Shown in pieces: positions 42,012 to 51,750 of a DNA stretch of 64,000 nt. The stretch is from Podospora pseudoanserina. Lineage: Eukaryota; Ascomycota; Sordariomycetes; Sordariales; Podosporaceae. The translations under genes and the position numbers were made by a program. How positions within the stretch are numbered: the stretch's first letter is position 1; the number at the start of each line of letters is the position of its first letter. Under the pieces are notes generated by a model. That model ran no database searches and was not told the DNA's origin. It worked only from the letters and a program-made list of their open reading frames with translations. Location: NCBI RefSeq assembly GCF_035222485.1, contig NC_085921.1:3968001-4032000 (forward strand), in the 5' to 3' direction.

Positions 42012-45000
42012 ATGGTGCCTGCGCCATTACCATTACCAACGCGCTTTCCGTGCTGGGTCAGGGCGGTTTATTCTTGGGGAGGAGAGGTTCGTGCGATGCA
42101 ATGCAATGCGATTGTTGATTTTTCTTTTCTTTTCTTTTTTTTTCGCGGCTCGGGGACTCAGCTAACGGCATTGTTTTGTTCTTTTGTTCTAGAGCAAGCG
42201 AGATCTTGGGTTTATTGAGGGAGATTTAATTGAATGTCTGAATGCCGGCGATGGCTCGTGGTGGACAGGTCGTCTATTTCGCGACAGAAGAGCGGTCGGA
42301 CTGTTTCCTTCTAATTTTGTCGAAGTATTGCCAGAGACATTTCGCCCAACGACGAGGTCAACCAGCCCCTTGCCAAACGGTAATACACCAAGTCCAAAGC
42401 ATACGCCACAGAAATCCAGGACGTTTCGGAAACCATTCGAGGCTTATGCAAAAGCGCCGCATTATACGACGGCAAAGGTCCCAGAAACGTTCAGAGATGG
42501 TTACAAGAAAGAAGATGCGATTCCAGTCGCCCGATCCCGCGATACATCGGTCAACTCGATGGACAATACCTCCCCAGTCCGCCCATCTACTAGAAGGCAA
42601 CGAGAGATTTCGCCCGCACCCCCTTCGAATTCCAGTTATAATCACCGAGCACCCTCTCCCGCTCCAACTCACCACCAAAATTATGGGTCAAGAAGCCCTT
42701 CACCTATGCCGGAATATCACCATGGTGGTTCTAGGGCACCATCTCCCGCCCCTCCTCAACACCACAACTACATCTCCAGATCTCCGTCACCGGCACCACC
42801 GCAGGATGTGGGATACAACCCGCGCGCTATTTCACCCGCGCCGCCACATCATGGTAACTATGACATGAGGGCCGCTTCGCCAGCTCCCCCACACCAGGGG
42901 GGTTATGATATGAGGGAGGCATCACCAGCGCCGCCGCATCACGGTGGCTATGATATGCGGGCAGCTTCCCCAGCACCACCGCAACACAATGCCTATGGCA
43001 TGAGGGCAGCATCGCCAGCTCCTCCCCAACATGGTGGCTACGGCATGAGAGCAGCGTCTCCAGCACCTCCGCAACATCATGCCTACGATTCAAGGGCGCC
43101 ATCTCCAGCGCCCCCACAAGATGATGGATTTGACCCCAGAGCACCATCACCCACTCCTTCATACATCCCTTACAGGCCTCCCGAGGCGAGACAACAGAGC
43201 TCTTTCCACCAGAGTGTGGATTCGACAATGCCATCCGGGCCACCTCTCTCCCACCGCCACCATGTACATCATATGAGCTTAGAGAGGCACAACTCTCCAG
43301 CACCTCCTCAGCGTGGGAGACAGCACACGTACCATCTAAGTCTCGACCGAAACATTGATAGGTCAGATTCGCCTCCTCCACCACCACCGCCTCCCCACCG
43401 AACCAAGGTCACGCGGCAGGAGTCTCAGTTCTCTCAGGATGAAGGTTACTTTACGGGCATTTCCAGGGAGCAGTCAGCACTATCGAGAGGAAATTCCAAT
43501 GCTTCATATGGACAGGGCAACGTTTCACGACATCACTCTAACGCGTCCTACGAACCACCACAACAATCAGGTTTTCACACGCCGAGGACGCTTACAACCC
43601 CTTGCCCGCCCTCTCCTGGTATCGATGGCCTTACACCATCACCGCTTAGAGAAGCGATGGATGATGTGATGGAGCAGTTGGATGCTCTCGGTGCTGGTTC
43701 CACTGTCAGTGCCGGCCGTGAGCCATCTCCAGAACCGCCTGTGTTGGACCCTTGGTCCCCTGCTTCGTTTGATATGGTGCATGCGCGTTCAAGAAAGGAG
43801 CGGAAGCGGACCTCGCAGCTACGGCCCAATACATCAATGGGGATACCAGCTCATATTGACGAGGGGTATGAAACAAACAGCGGTACGGCCGACTCGTCTG
43901 TGGAACCAACGCCACTCGAAAGCTCTCAAGAACCACATCTCCCGCAGCTCAGCAACTATGTCGAGCGCATGGAATCCAGACTCAGAACTATGCATCAGCA
44001 TAATGCTAGCGTTACTGAAGAGGACGAAGCCCCTCCACCGCCACCTAAGAGCAGCGTGTATGACAGGCCAAAGTCTTCCATGGGTATGGATGCCCCACCG
44101 GAGCAAAAGTTGAGGCACAAGAAGTCGGGCTATGAAGGCGTGGGCCGGAATATCCTCAACAGGACCTTTACCACCAAAACCAATTCAACAAATAGCTCAT
44201 CGAACACGCAGAGTACCGATCGGAGCTTGATGAGCGGTGTGTCAGCTGGAGGAATCAGCGCAACGAGCGCCGGCAGCCTTGCACGCAAGAATCGGAGTAG
44301 GGCCCACAGCGCGCTTGGTTTGCGGGAGCTTCTAAACGACGCTGATAGCGGTCGGCCTGAGACGCCCTTTTCAGGAGTGACTTATCACAGTAGCCACGCG
44401 TCTGACCACCAGAATCAGCAACAGCGCTCCAAGTCACAGTTGGGCTTCACCGAGGATCCCATGCCTGCGCTTCCCGGTCTTGGAGGTCTGGTAACACCCA
44501 AGCCGAAGAAGCAGAATTTCATCAAGCGCATTCTGGAGTCTGCCAAGACGGGAGTGGCCAGCACGCGAGGAAGCATCGCCGCTGCTGGAGCTAGCACCTC
44601 CAACCTTTCATCCTCGAATCGCTCTACACCTGCCCTAACGTCAATGTCTTCTGCCGCGTTGCTCCCTAGCAAGATGCCACCCCCCAGGGACATGGGCATG
44701 GGTGGCGGCGTTGATTGGGTGCAGGTTCGTCGTGATATTAACCGGTCGAATTCGCTGAGCTTCAACGAAAAGGTGGAGAGAAAAGAAAGATGTCAGATGT
44801 TGGATTATCCAGCGCTTGATCCAGTCGACGAGCTGTACAGCAGTATCGACGGTGATGAGGGGGCTGATGGGATGCCGGTTGCTGAGCCGACCAACTATCA
44901 TGCCATTAACTTGAGCCAGGTGGACAAGAACTCGCGGTTCCTGACGAATCTTGCGCCGACGACCACGGCCATCACCTTGGCGACAACATTCGTCTGCCGT

Positions 45001-46428
45001 CCCTATCGGAGTGATGTCCAGAGACTGCGAGCCATCTTTACTTGGGTTGCTGAGCATATCTGCTGGGAAGAGGATTTTGAGGGCGAGGTTGATACTAGAC
45101 AGGTCATTCAGTCCCGACGTGGGTGTGCCGAGGAGTATGCCGTGCTGGTGTTGGAAATGTGCGCCGCCGTCGGCCTTGGCTGCGAGGTTGTTCGCGGCTA
45201 CCTCAAAACTCCGGGAGAGATTCCAGAAGTCAACATCATGCCCAGATCCAACCACTGGTGGAACGCTGTCCTGGTCGATAATGAGTGGCGCTTCATGGAC
45301 TGCTGCCTTGCCAGTCCATCGAACCCTAAGCGTGCCTTGTACTCGAGCCACAGCTCATCATCCGCCGACCCTTGGTGGTTCCTCGTCCGCCCATCCGAGC
45401 TTTGCTGGACGCACATCCCAGAGCACCACGCCCAGCAGCACCTGTGCCCACCCGTGGCCCACGAGACGCTCCTCAATCTCCCCTGCGCTTGCCCGCCTTT
45501 CTTCAAGAACGACCTGCAAATGGTGGACTACAACACCTCCCTTGTCCGCATCGAAGATCTCGAGATGGTCCATGTTAAGTTTAATGTGCCTCCTGATGTC
45601 GAAGTCGCCGCCGAGGTTGAGGTCCGGGCTTACTCCCGAGATATGGACGGCGACCTTTTTGAGTCTGGCGATGTCGTAAAGAAGCGAGCTCTCGCCCAGG
45701 CCGACTGGCATGGCGGCGTGAAGCGGTACACGGTCAAGGCTCTCCTCCCCGGCGACGAAGGAACCGGTGTCCTGAAAATCTATGCCGGCAAGCGTGGGTT
45801 GATGCACAGCATCAAGGACATCCCCCATCCCTTGGCTTTTGCCCTGCCAGTCATCCACACGGGCGAAAACCCACCCTACGAATTCGTCACCCGCCACCCC
45901 ACCCCCCACGCGCAAAGACATGACATTTACGTTGTCCAACCCCAGTGCCAGCGGTTAGCACTGAACAACACGTTTGTCTTTGCCATCCGTCAACATCCCA
46001 GCTCGGCAGCCATCACGCCCGTGTCCCCCGCCGAGGAAAACAGAAGGGGAGGCGCGAGCCCGATACCGTTTATGCGGCCTGGTAGTGCCATGAGCATGAC
46101 TAGTAGTGCGGCTGGGTCCATGCCGTCGACAACTACATCCAACAGCAGCGGGGGCAGTAGCAAGCCGGCGAAACTGGCGATTCAAACCCCAGGAGGAAAA
46201 ATCTTGAGGTTGATGAGAAAGGAGGAGAGGAGAGGGGTGGGAATCGCGGGCAAGATCATGTCGCCCAGCTCGTCGGGGTTGCACAGCGAGGAAGGGGTGG
46301 ATGCGGGGGATGGGGGGTTGTGGGAGACGATTATCAAGTGTAGCGAGCGGGGCGTCTGGAGGGGGTTGGTGCTTGCTGATCGGACGGCTAGGTGGTGTGT
46401 TTTCGCGGAGTGGGTTTGCGAGGGTTAA
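42012..46428 (+). CDS. CYK3: Cytokinesis protein with SH3 and transglutaminase-like domains
   Basis: Two exons (42012-42086, 42193-46428) encode 1,436 residues. The SH3 domain is at the amino end and is split by the intron: FPCWVRAVYSW joins to DLGFIEGDLIECLNAGDGSW and GLFPSNFVEVLP. A proline-rich region with twelve 15-residue repeats follows (listed separately), then Ser/Thr-rich disordered sequence to about residue 880. The transglutaminase-like domain has RRGCAEEYAVLVLEMC (Cys), NHWWNAVLVDNEWRFMDCCL (His, Asp), so the triad is present. A beta-rich carboxy domain ends in WCVFAEWVC. Cyk3 promotes primary septum formation at the division site through Hof1 and chitin synthase activation. The start is fixed by the SH3 domain, because the later ATG at 42328 would delete it. 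Confidence 0.94.
42646..43185 (+). repeat. Twelve 45-base tandem repeats within CYK3
   Basis: The unit encodes RAASPAPPQHGGYGM or variants. Each copy holds an SPAPP core with an S-P site, a potential SH3 ligand and phosphorylation site. Central units are the most alike, and outer ones have drifted. Confidence 0.9.
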
Positions 46429-47188
46429 GCCTTTCTTTCTTCTGTCCACCTGATATATACGGCTCCCGGTTTGCGGGGCCATAATATGGGTTGTTTGATG
46501 AAGTGTGTTTGGATTTGTTGTTGGAATATACACGGGTGGAAGACGTAGGTGTTATACAAAAAAGCCAAAGAGCAGGGTTTGTTTGACTATTTTTTGTCTG
46601 GAACATATAACATATACCATGGTTGTTGGAAGGGGTTGTGTGGTATAAGCAAAGGGGTTTTTTTTTTTTTGGTTTCTTTTTCGCTTCACACATTATATCA
46701 TTATTTTTGTTTGAGAGAGTGAAGGGGGAGGGGGGGGGAAGCCAAAGCCTGGGAAATGTGGGAATTTGCATATAGGGATGGCGTTGTATCATTAGGCGAT
46801 TTTTAAACTTTTTCGACTTTTGGTTGGTGGCTGCAGGAGAAAGAGATATGTGTGTATCTCTGGTGTGCAGATACTGTTTGTTGTAGTGTGTATGTTTGGG
46901 GGAGAGAAAATAATGGTGTTTGTATCTTGTGTTTAGTTATATACCATGAAAGTAATTGACTGATTCTGACACTCGCCCATGTTGAGAGTAGGTGTCAGAT
47001 AGATGTCTAATAATTCAGCAATGAGATTTTCTCATACCAGATACAGTTTTGAACCAGGAAGATCTTCCAGACATCAATCTGAATGAGTATCTGGACTGGT
47101 AGACAAAAAAGGGAGTGGAAATATGAAGTTGGGACTGCTGCCAAGACTTGGTGATGGAGTTTCTATGCACTCTCCCAAAACAGCAAAA
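46429..47188. other. CYK3 3' flank and 5S downstream flank
   Basis: This contains T-rich and G-rich tracts (46656-46685, 46718-46740), probably 3' untranslated sequence of CYK3. No gene is seen. Confidence 0.45.
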
Positions 47189-47307
47189 ACATACAACACC
47201 AAAGAATCCCCAGTGGTCACCCACCTGAGTACTAGTTTGGCTGTCAGCTGTTTGACTCAGGCAGAGCGGACGGGATGCCGTATTTTCAGCTGCATATGGT
47301 CGTATGT
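47189..47307 (-). rRNA. 5S ribosomal RNA, copy 2 (diverged type)
   Basis: This is 119 bases long with the same ends and GGTGGGTGACCACTGGGGA core as copy 1 at 35801, but it differs from it at 17 positions. In the stems that can be checked the changes come in pairs: A18-T61 becomes G-C, G68-C109 becomes C-G, and G71-C106 becomes A-T. A run of T follows on the transcribed strand. It is likely a functional second 5S type rather than a relic. Confidence 0.88.
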
Positions 47308-47454
47308 GCCTTTGTCGAGCAGAAAATGATACTATAGGTATCTCAGAGTCCGATTACGCCCACAAAAGCCACACCCATAGACAAGAGCAAATAATGATAC
47401 CCTATATATATGTACAAATAATACAGTCATCTACCATCTGTTCAACCACTTTAA
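47308..47454. other. Short spacer, no gene seen
   Basis: AT-rich spacer between the 5S copy and the carrier gene. Confidence 0.4.
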
Positions 47455-48496
47455 TCAGCTCCCCCACCTCGGCAAATAAAACCTCACATTCTCATACACC
47501 AAAAACGTCACCCACGTCGCCGGCAAAACCCTCACAACACCAGGCATAACCCCCCGATAAAACCCCCTTATCCCCTCCTCCCTCCAAAGCTGCCTCACCA
47601 CGCCCTTTATCCCCCTGCCAAACCTCTCCTCTGCCTCGTAGCCCTGTAACCTGCTCCTCAGTACCTGAAGCGGGTAGGTAATCCCCCCAGCAACCAACTT
47701 GGCAATCGTACTCAAGACAACAGTCGCCTCATTGCTCATATCCCCTTCCTTCCTCTCCTTATGCTGTGCCGAGTACATCTTCTTGAGCGGGTCATAGACA
47801 GCAAACTGCACCGCCCCGTGACTAACAGCCAACATCCCCACCCCCAACCCTCTATAAAACCCCTTTATCCCCTCCGTCTGAAACAAATCGACAGCCCCGG
47901 CGAGCATGTGAGGGTAGGCACCCTTTGTCCCCGCGTCAGAGGAGACCATCCGTGTCTTGAGCACCCAGATCGGGTTGGTGATAATCTGAGTTAGCGCCCC
48001 GGCCGCCAACGAGGCAACAAAAAAATCAGGTGGTGACAGGCCCCCCACATTTTGCTGAGAGGGGGAGGATGACGAGGATTTGAGATACAAGATCCCCCTC
48101 TCAACATTATTCTTGAAAAAGAAAAACGACGCCCAGCTCGTGGCATTCCCGATCAAGTTGGGTGTTAACCCCCTATACAGACTCGCGAGCGGTTTCGGGT
48201 TGGAGCTGAGCGTGCGGATCAAAGAGACTGTTGTTGGTGGGGGGGTATTAGGGCTGTGTGACGAGCGGTGGACTAATTTCACCAGTCAGTACGCCTTGTC
48301 ATATAAATTTGAGACGAGGAGAAATAAAATAAAATAAAATAAAAACTATACTCTGCATTCGTGTCTTGACTATATCAAGCGGGTGCACAATCAGGGTGGC
48401 CATGGTGCCGGCCGACAAGCCAGCCACCGTCTCGACGAGCGCGGGGGAGGAGAGCCTCCCGCCGCCGCCGCGGTCATCTTGTGATGGTTTCGTCAT
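47455..48496 (-). CDS. FLX1: Mitochondrial carrier, FAD/folate transporter type
   Basis: Two exons (48496-48352, 48272-47455) joined by a 79-base intron give 320 residues. Three repeats carry the carrier signatures: HPLDIVKTRMQ, NPIWVLKTRM and YPLQVLRSRLQ. The NPIW motif in repeat 2 and the RGLTPNLIGNATSWASFFFF stretch mark the branch that includes yeast Flx1 and human SLC25A32. Six membrane helices are expected. The protein exchanges FAD (or folate) across the inner mitochondrial membrane. Flx1 is the more likely name, by the usual fungal assignment, but the folate versus FAD question is not settled by sequence. The intron carries a TTTTATTTTA repeat. TOM7, also mitochondrial, lies 580 bases upstream on the same strand. 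Confidence 0.9.
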
Positions 48497-49076
48497 TCAA
48501 AACCTGGGGTGGAAATGTCTAGCTACATGACATCGTAAACAAACGGCTCCGTGTAAGCAAAATTAAACGGTGCGCATGTGTAGGCGCAAAAGCGAGTGTT
48601 GTTTATCAAGAGGCGCGGCAAAAAAGCTATGACGCAAGGGTTCCTGCTGTTCGTCCCAAAAAAAAGTTTCCGGGATCCTCGGCCGAGCATGGTCGACTGA
48701 AACCGGGATTTAAGAAGCATTTTTCGGCGCCGTTTGGGCGGCGACGGTGATAGCTACGCCAAGACTTGAAATCCACGTTAACTTGACAAAGAGGGAGAAA
48801 AAGAAAGAGCAAAATGAACAGTCATGAGTAGATTCATGATGCAGGAGTTGTGTCTGCTATTATAATGTACAATCGCGGTTATGGTATCACTTGCCCGCCC
48901 TCGTTCGCTCTGCTGATGACGAACTACCCCCAACCCATAATCCCGCTTTATCCCTCCTGATGCCCCTTGCCCGTTGCGCTTTTCCCAGCGCGGCGCCATC
49001 ATTTTGAGTTGTTGTACTGATACACTCGGTCCATCACTGTTCCCTTTCCATATCTCGAGGTATTTATCGTCGCTAC
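48497..49076. other. Intergenic between FLX1 and TOM7
   Basis: This is the FLX1 promoter plus the TOM7 3' flank. No further gene is supported. Confidence 0.45.
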
Positions 49077-49473
49077 TTAGGAAAGGGGAGAGAGGAGACT
49101 GCAGAGATAGTTAGATGCTGAGGTTCAAAGATCGGGTGTCAGGACAAAGCGTCGGCAGAGACATACCGGACCATGGATGGCCGAGGGTCGCTGCGGGTGT
49201 AGCCTGTGAAGTGTCAGGTGCCATGTTTTTGCTAGATAACCAGACAAGGTGACATACCAAGATAGAGGATGAAGGGTAGATAGCCACTGCTACAGTCAGT
49301 ATTTCGCTCGCTAAAGCTGTCCGGCTCGTCCAACATACTAGTGAAGGGCAACGCGCGAGATCTCAATGAGCTTGCCAATGCGCTCCTGTTGCGTGGTTAG
49401 CCAGCTGCTTCATTCCCTCGTCACCCTGCCGGTCAGGTCTGCGTACCTTGGATTCCTCTGAAAGACGAAACAT
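49077..49473 (-). CDS. TOM7: Mitochondrial import receptor subunit Tom7
   Basis: Five short exons (49473-49447, 49385-49339, 49286-49258, 49203-49167, 49098-49077) encode only 53 residues. All junctions keep the frame, and each intron (61, 52, 54 and 68 bases) starts with GTATG or GTACG and ends in AG. The protein reads MFRLSEESKERIGKLIEISR, then VALHYGYLPFILYLGYTRS, and ends PRPSMVRLLSPLS. This is the standard Tom7 sequence, with one membrane helix centred on YLPFILYLGY. Tom7 loosens the TOM complex and affects assembly of Tom40 and porin. Exons of 22-47 bases make it invisible to simple frame scans. It is divergent from SF3B4 (363 bases between starts). Confidence 0.95.
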
Positions 49474-49835
49474 TTTGGCGATTATGTGATTATCCTGATG
49501 TGGGAATCTGGGGTATGTGGTCGTCGTGGGGTTGCAAGATGGAGCAGTCTCTCAATCAATGATGATGTTCCAGTGGCAGAATCGGTTTTTGGGCGGTCAC
49601 TTCCTGGACAAAGCTTGGCGCGGCTGACCCATGTCGCCCTGCAAGCTGACCCACCCCTGCAAGTCAACCGCCGGACCCACCCACCTTCTCCAGAAAACTC
49701 GCGACTTCTCAACGCACCGCGCTTCTTTGGTGGAAAGGTAGCTGCGAGAGGCGTCTTTTTTCAATTGACGAAACCACCACCCAGTTGCCATCCAGCAAGC
49801 CCCCTTTCTCCACGACAGGTGTAGATAATCCCAAA
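49474..49835. promoter_or_regulatory. Bidirectional promoter region TOM7 - SF3B4
   Basis: Two start codons face away from each other across 362 bases. No TATA box is evident. Confidence 0.5.
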
Positions 49836-51121
49836 ATGTCAAAACACTGGTATGTCTTCCCACGAACACATAACATTTCCCACAGATATAGCAAGCAAAC
49901 ATTTCTACCATGTCGATCATCAGGAGATTCAACATGGCTAAATTATTCCTTTTTAGGGAGCAAAACAAAGATGCCACCGTCTACGTCGGCAACATAGACG
50001 AGCGCTTTACCCAAGAGCTCCTCACAGAGCTCATGACCCAAGTCGGCCCCGTCCGCCAGGTCCACATGCCCCTCGACCGCGTCACCCGCAACCACCAAGG
50101 CTACGGCTTCATCGAGTTCGACACCCCCGAATCCGCCGAGTACGCCGCCAAGTGTCTCAATGGCGTCCGTGTTCACGGCAAGCCCCTCCGCGTCAACAAG
50201 GCGTCCGCCGACAAGCAAAAGACGGTCGACATTGGCGCCGAGCTCTTTATCAACAACCTCGACCCCCAAGTCGACGAAAAGATCCTCTACGACACCTTCA
50301 GCACCTTCGGTCAGATCCTCCGCCAGCCCAACATTGTGCGCGACGACAACAACATCTCCAAGGGGTACGGTTTCGTCAGCTTTGACTCGTTCGAGGCCTC
50401 CGACGCCGCGCTGGCGAACATGAACGGGCAATATCTCTTGAGCAAGGCTATCAGTGTAGACTATGCGTACAAGAAGGACGGCAAGGGCGAGCGCCACGGT
50501 GATGAGGCGGAAAGAAGACTGGCCGCCGAAGGCAAGAAGCACAACATAGTGCCCGAGCAACAGGTTCTCCCGCCAGCCTTCCATATGAATGCCCCCATCG
50601 CCGCCACAACACCCGTCACACCAGTCGCCGCCGTCCCGCCCATGATCGACCCCTCCATGGCCGCCATTCCTCCACCAGTCGGCATGGTGCCCCCAGTTGT
50701 CCCTCCCCTCGGGCCGGGAGGCATGCCGCCAGTTCCAGTCGCGGCGTACGGCGGGCCCTTACCAACTGGACCAGCAGCCATGGGCGGTCGCGGTGGTCCT
50801 CCCCCAATTCCCTACGGCGGCGGTATGCCACCAGCTATGCCAAGCGGAGGCGGTGGTCGTATGAGCAACCTCCCTCCCCCACCATCTGGTCTCCCGGCGC
50901 GTCCACCCCCCAGCCAGGCCGGGTTTGGCGGTCCAGTGCCCTTCCACCCACCACCGGGGTTTGCTCCGTCCCCTCCTGTTGGTCCAGGTCAGCAAATGTA
51001 CCCCCCTCCTGTTGGCTTCAACGGCCCGCCTCCACCTCAGGGATTCATGCCACCACCGGGAGGTGCCCCCCCTCCGGGCTTTGGTGGTCCACCTCCTAAT
51101 GGCTACCCACGTCGAGGGTAG
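49836..51121 (+). CDS. HSH49: Splicing factor 3B subunit 4 (Hsh49-like)
   Basis: Two exons (49836-49849, 49957-51121) encode 392 residues. The first is only 14 bases long and joins as [20 protein letters not shown]. The frame also reads through the intron from a later ATG, but the spliced start matches the family exactly. RRM1 has [15 protein letters not shown] (RNP2) and [11 protein letters not shown] (RNP1). RRM2 has [15 protein letters not shown] and [11 protein letters not shown]. The linker after RRM2 ([19 protein letters not shown]) is the family's basic patch. The rest is Pro/Gly-rich with repeated PPP and GGMPP units. SF3B4/Hsh49 binds pre-mRNA near the branch site within U2 snRNP. 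A diverged copy of the last coding stretch lies behind the stop codon. Confidence 0.95.
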
Positions 51122-51750
51122 GACGATCGAGTGTGGGGTGATGGGAGGCCAGGAAATGTATCACCCTCCCGATGACTGCAACGGTCCGGCTCCCTCGCAA
51201 GGGTGCATGCCGCCACCGGGAGGTGCTCCGCCTCCTAGATATGGTGCTCCCCCTCCTGATAGGTAGAATCATTGAGGGCAGAACCATCGAGGCAGAACCA
51301 TCATGGGCGAGATCCCGGGGGGTAAAACTGTCAATGAGAATTTTGGGCGTTTATTATATGGGAATTGAACGAAAAAAAAAACACTAGAGAAAGGAACCGT
51401 GGTGAAGCCTTGATACCCCGTTCACATAAGTAGGTAGTGTATTTTTAGGGAAGCAGAGAATAGTGTACATAATATGATGAGAATACATGATGCAAGAACA
51501 CGAATGGTGAGGATCTGGAACACAAGGTAGAAGGTAATGGCGGTAGTGTCAGATAATTCTATTGATATAAACTACACTTCCTACAGCAACCAAAAATTGA
51601 CCCCCTTTTACCCTTTAGTGAGTTGGGCCATTTTGCCCCCTATTTGACCTACGATTAAACCGTAAAAAACCCGCTGTCATCCGGGGAAAATCGAATAAAT
51701 CAACGCCCCTTTCTTTTCACTAACCCCCAAACTCAAACCCAGCAACCAAC
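51122..51750. other. Convergent 3' flanks of SF3B4 and CBP80
   Basis: The first 145 bases hold a diverged duplicate of SF3B4 coding sequence (separate entry). The remainder shows no further gene. Confidence 0.5.
51145..51267 (+). repeat. Diverged duplicate of the SF3B4 carboxy-terminal coding region
   Basis: The stretch matches 50985-51107 at a constant offset of 160 bases (GGAAATGTA, CAACGG, CATGC-GCCACCGGGAGGTGC). It still reads Pro-rich ([17 protein letters not shown]) up to TAG at 51265-51267, in a different frame from the SF3B4 end. It may be a duplication left behind the current stop. Confidence 0.75.
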
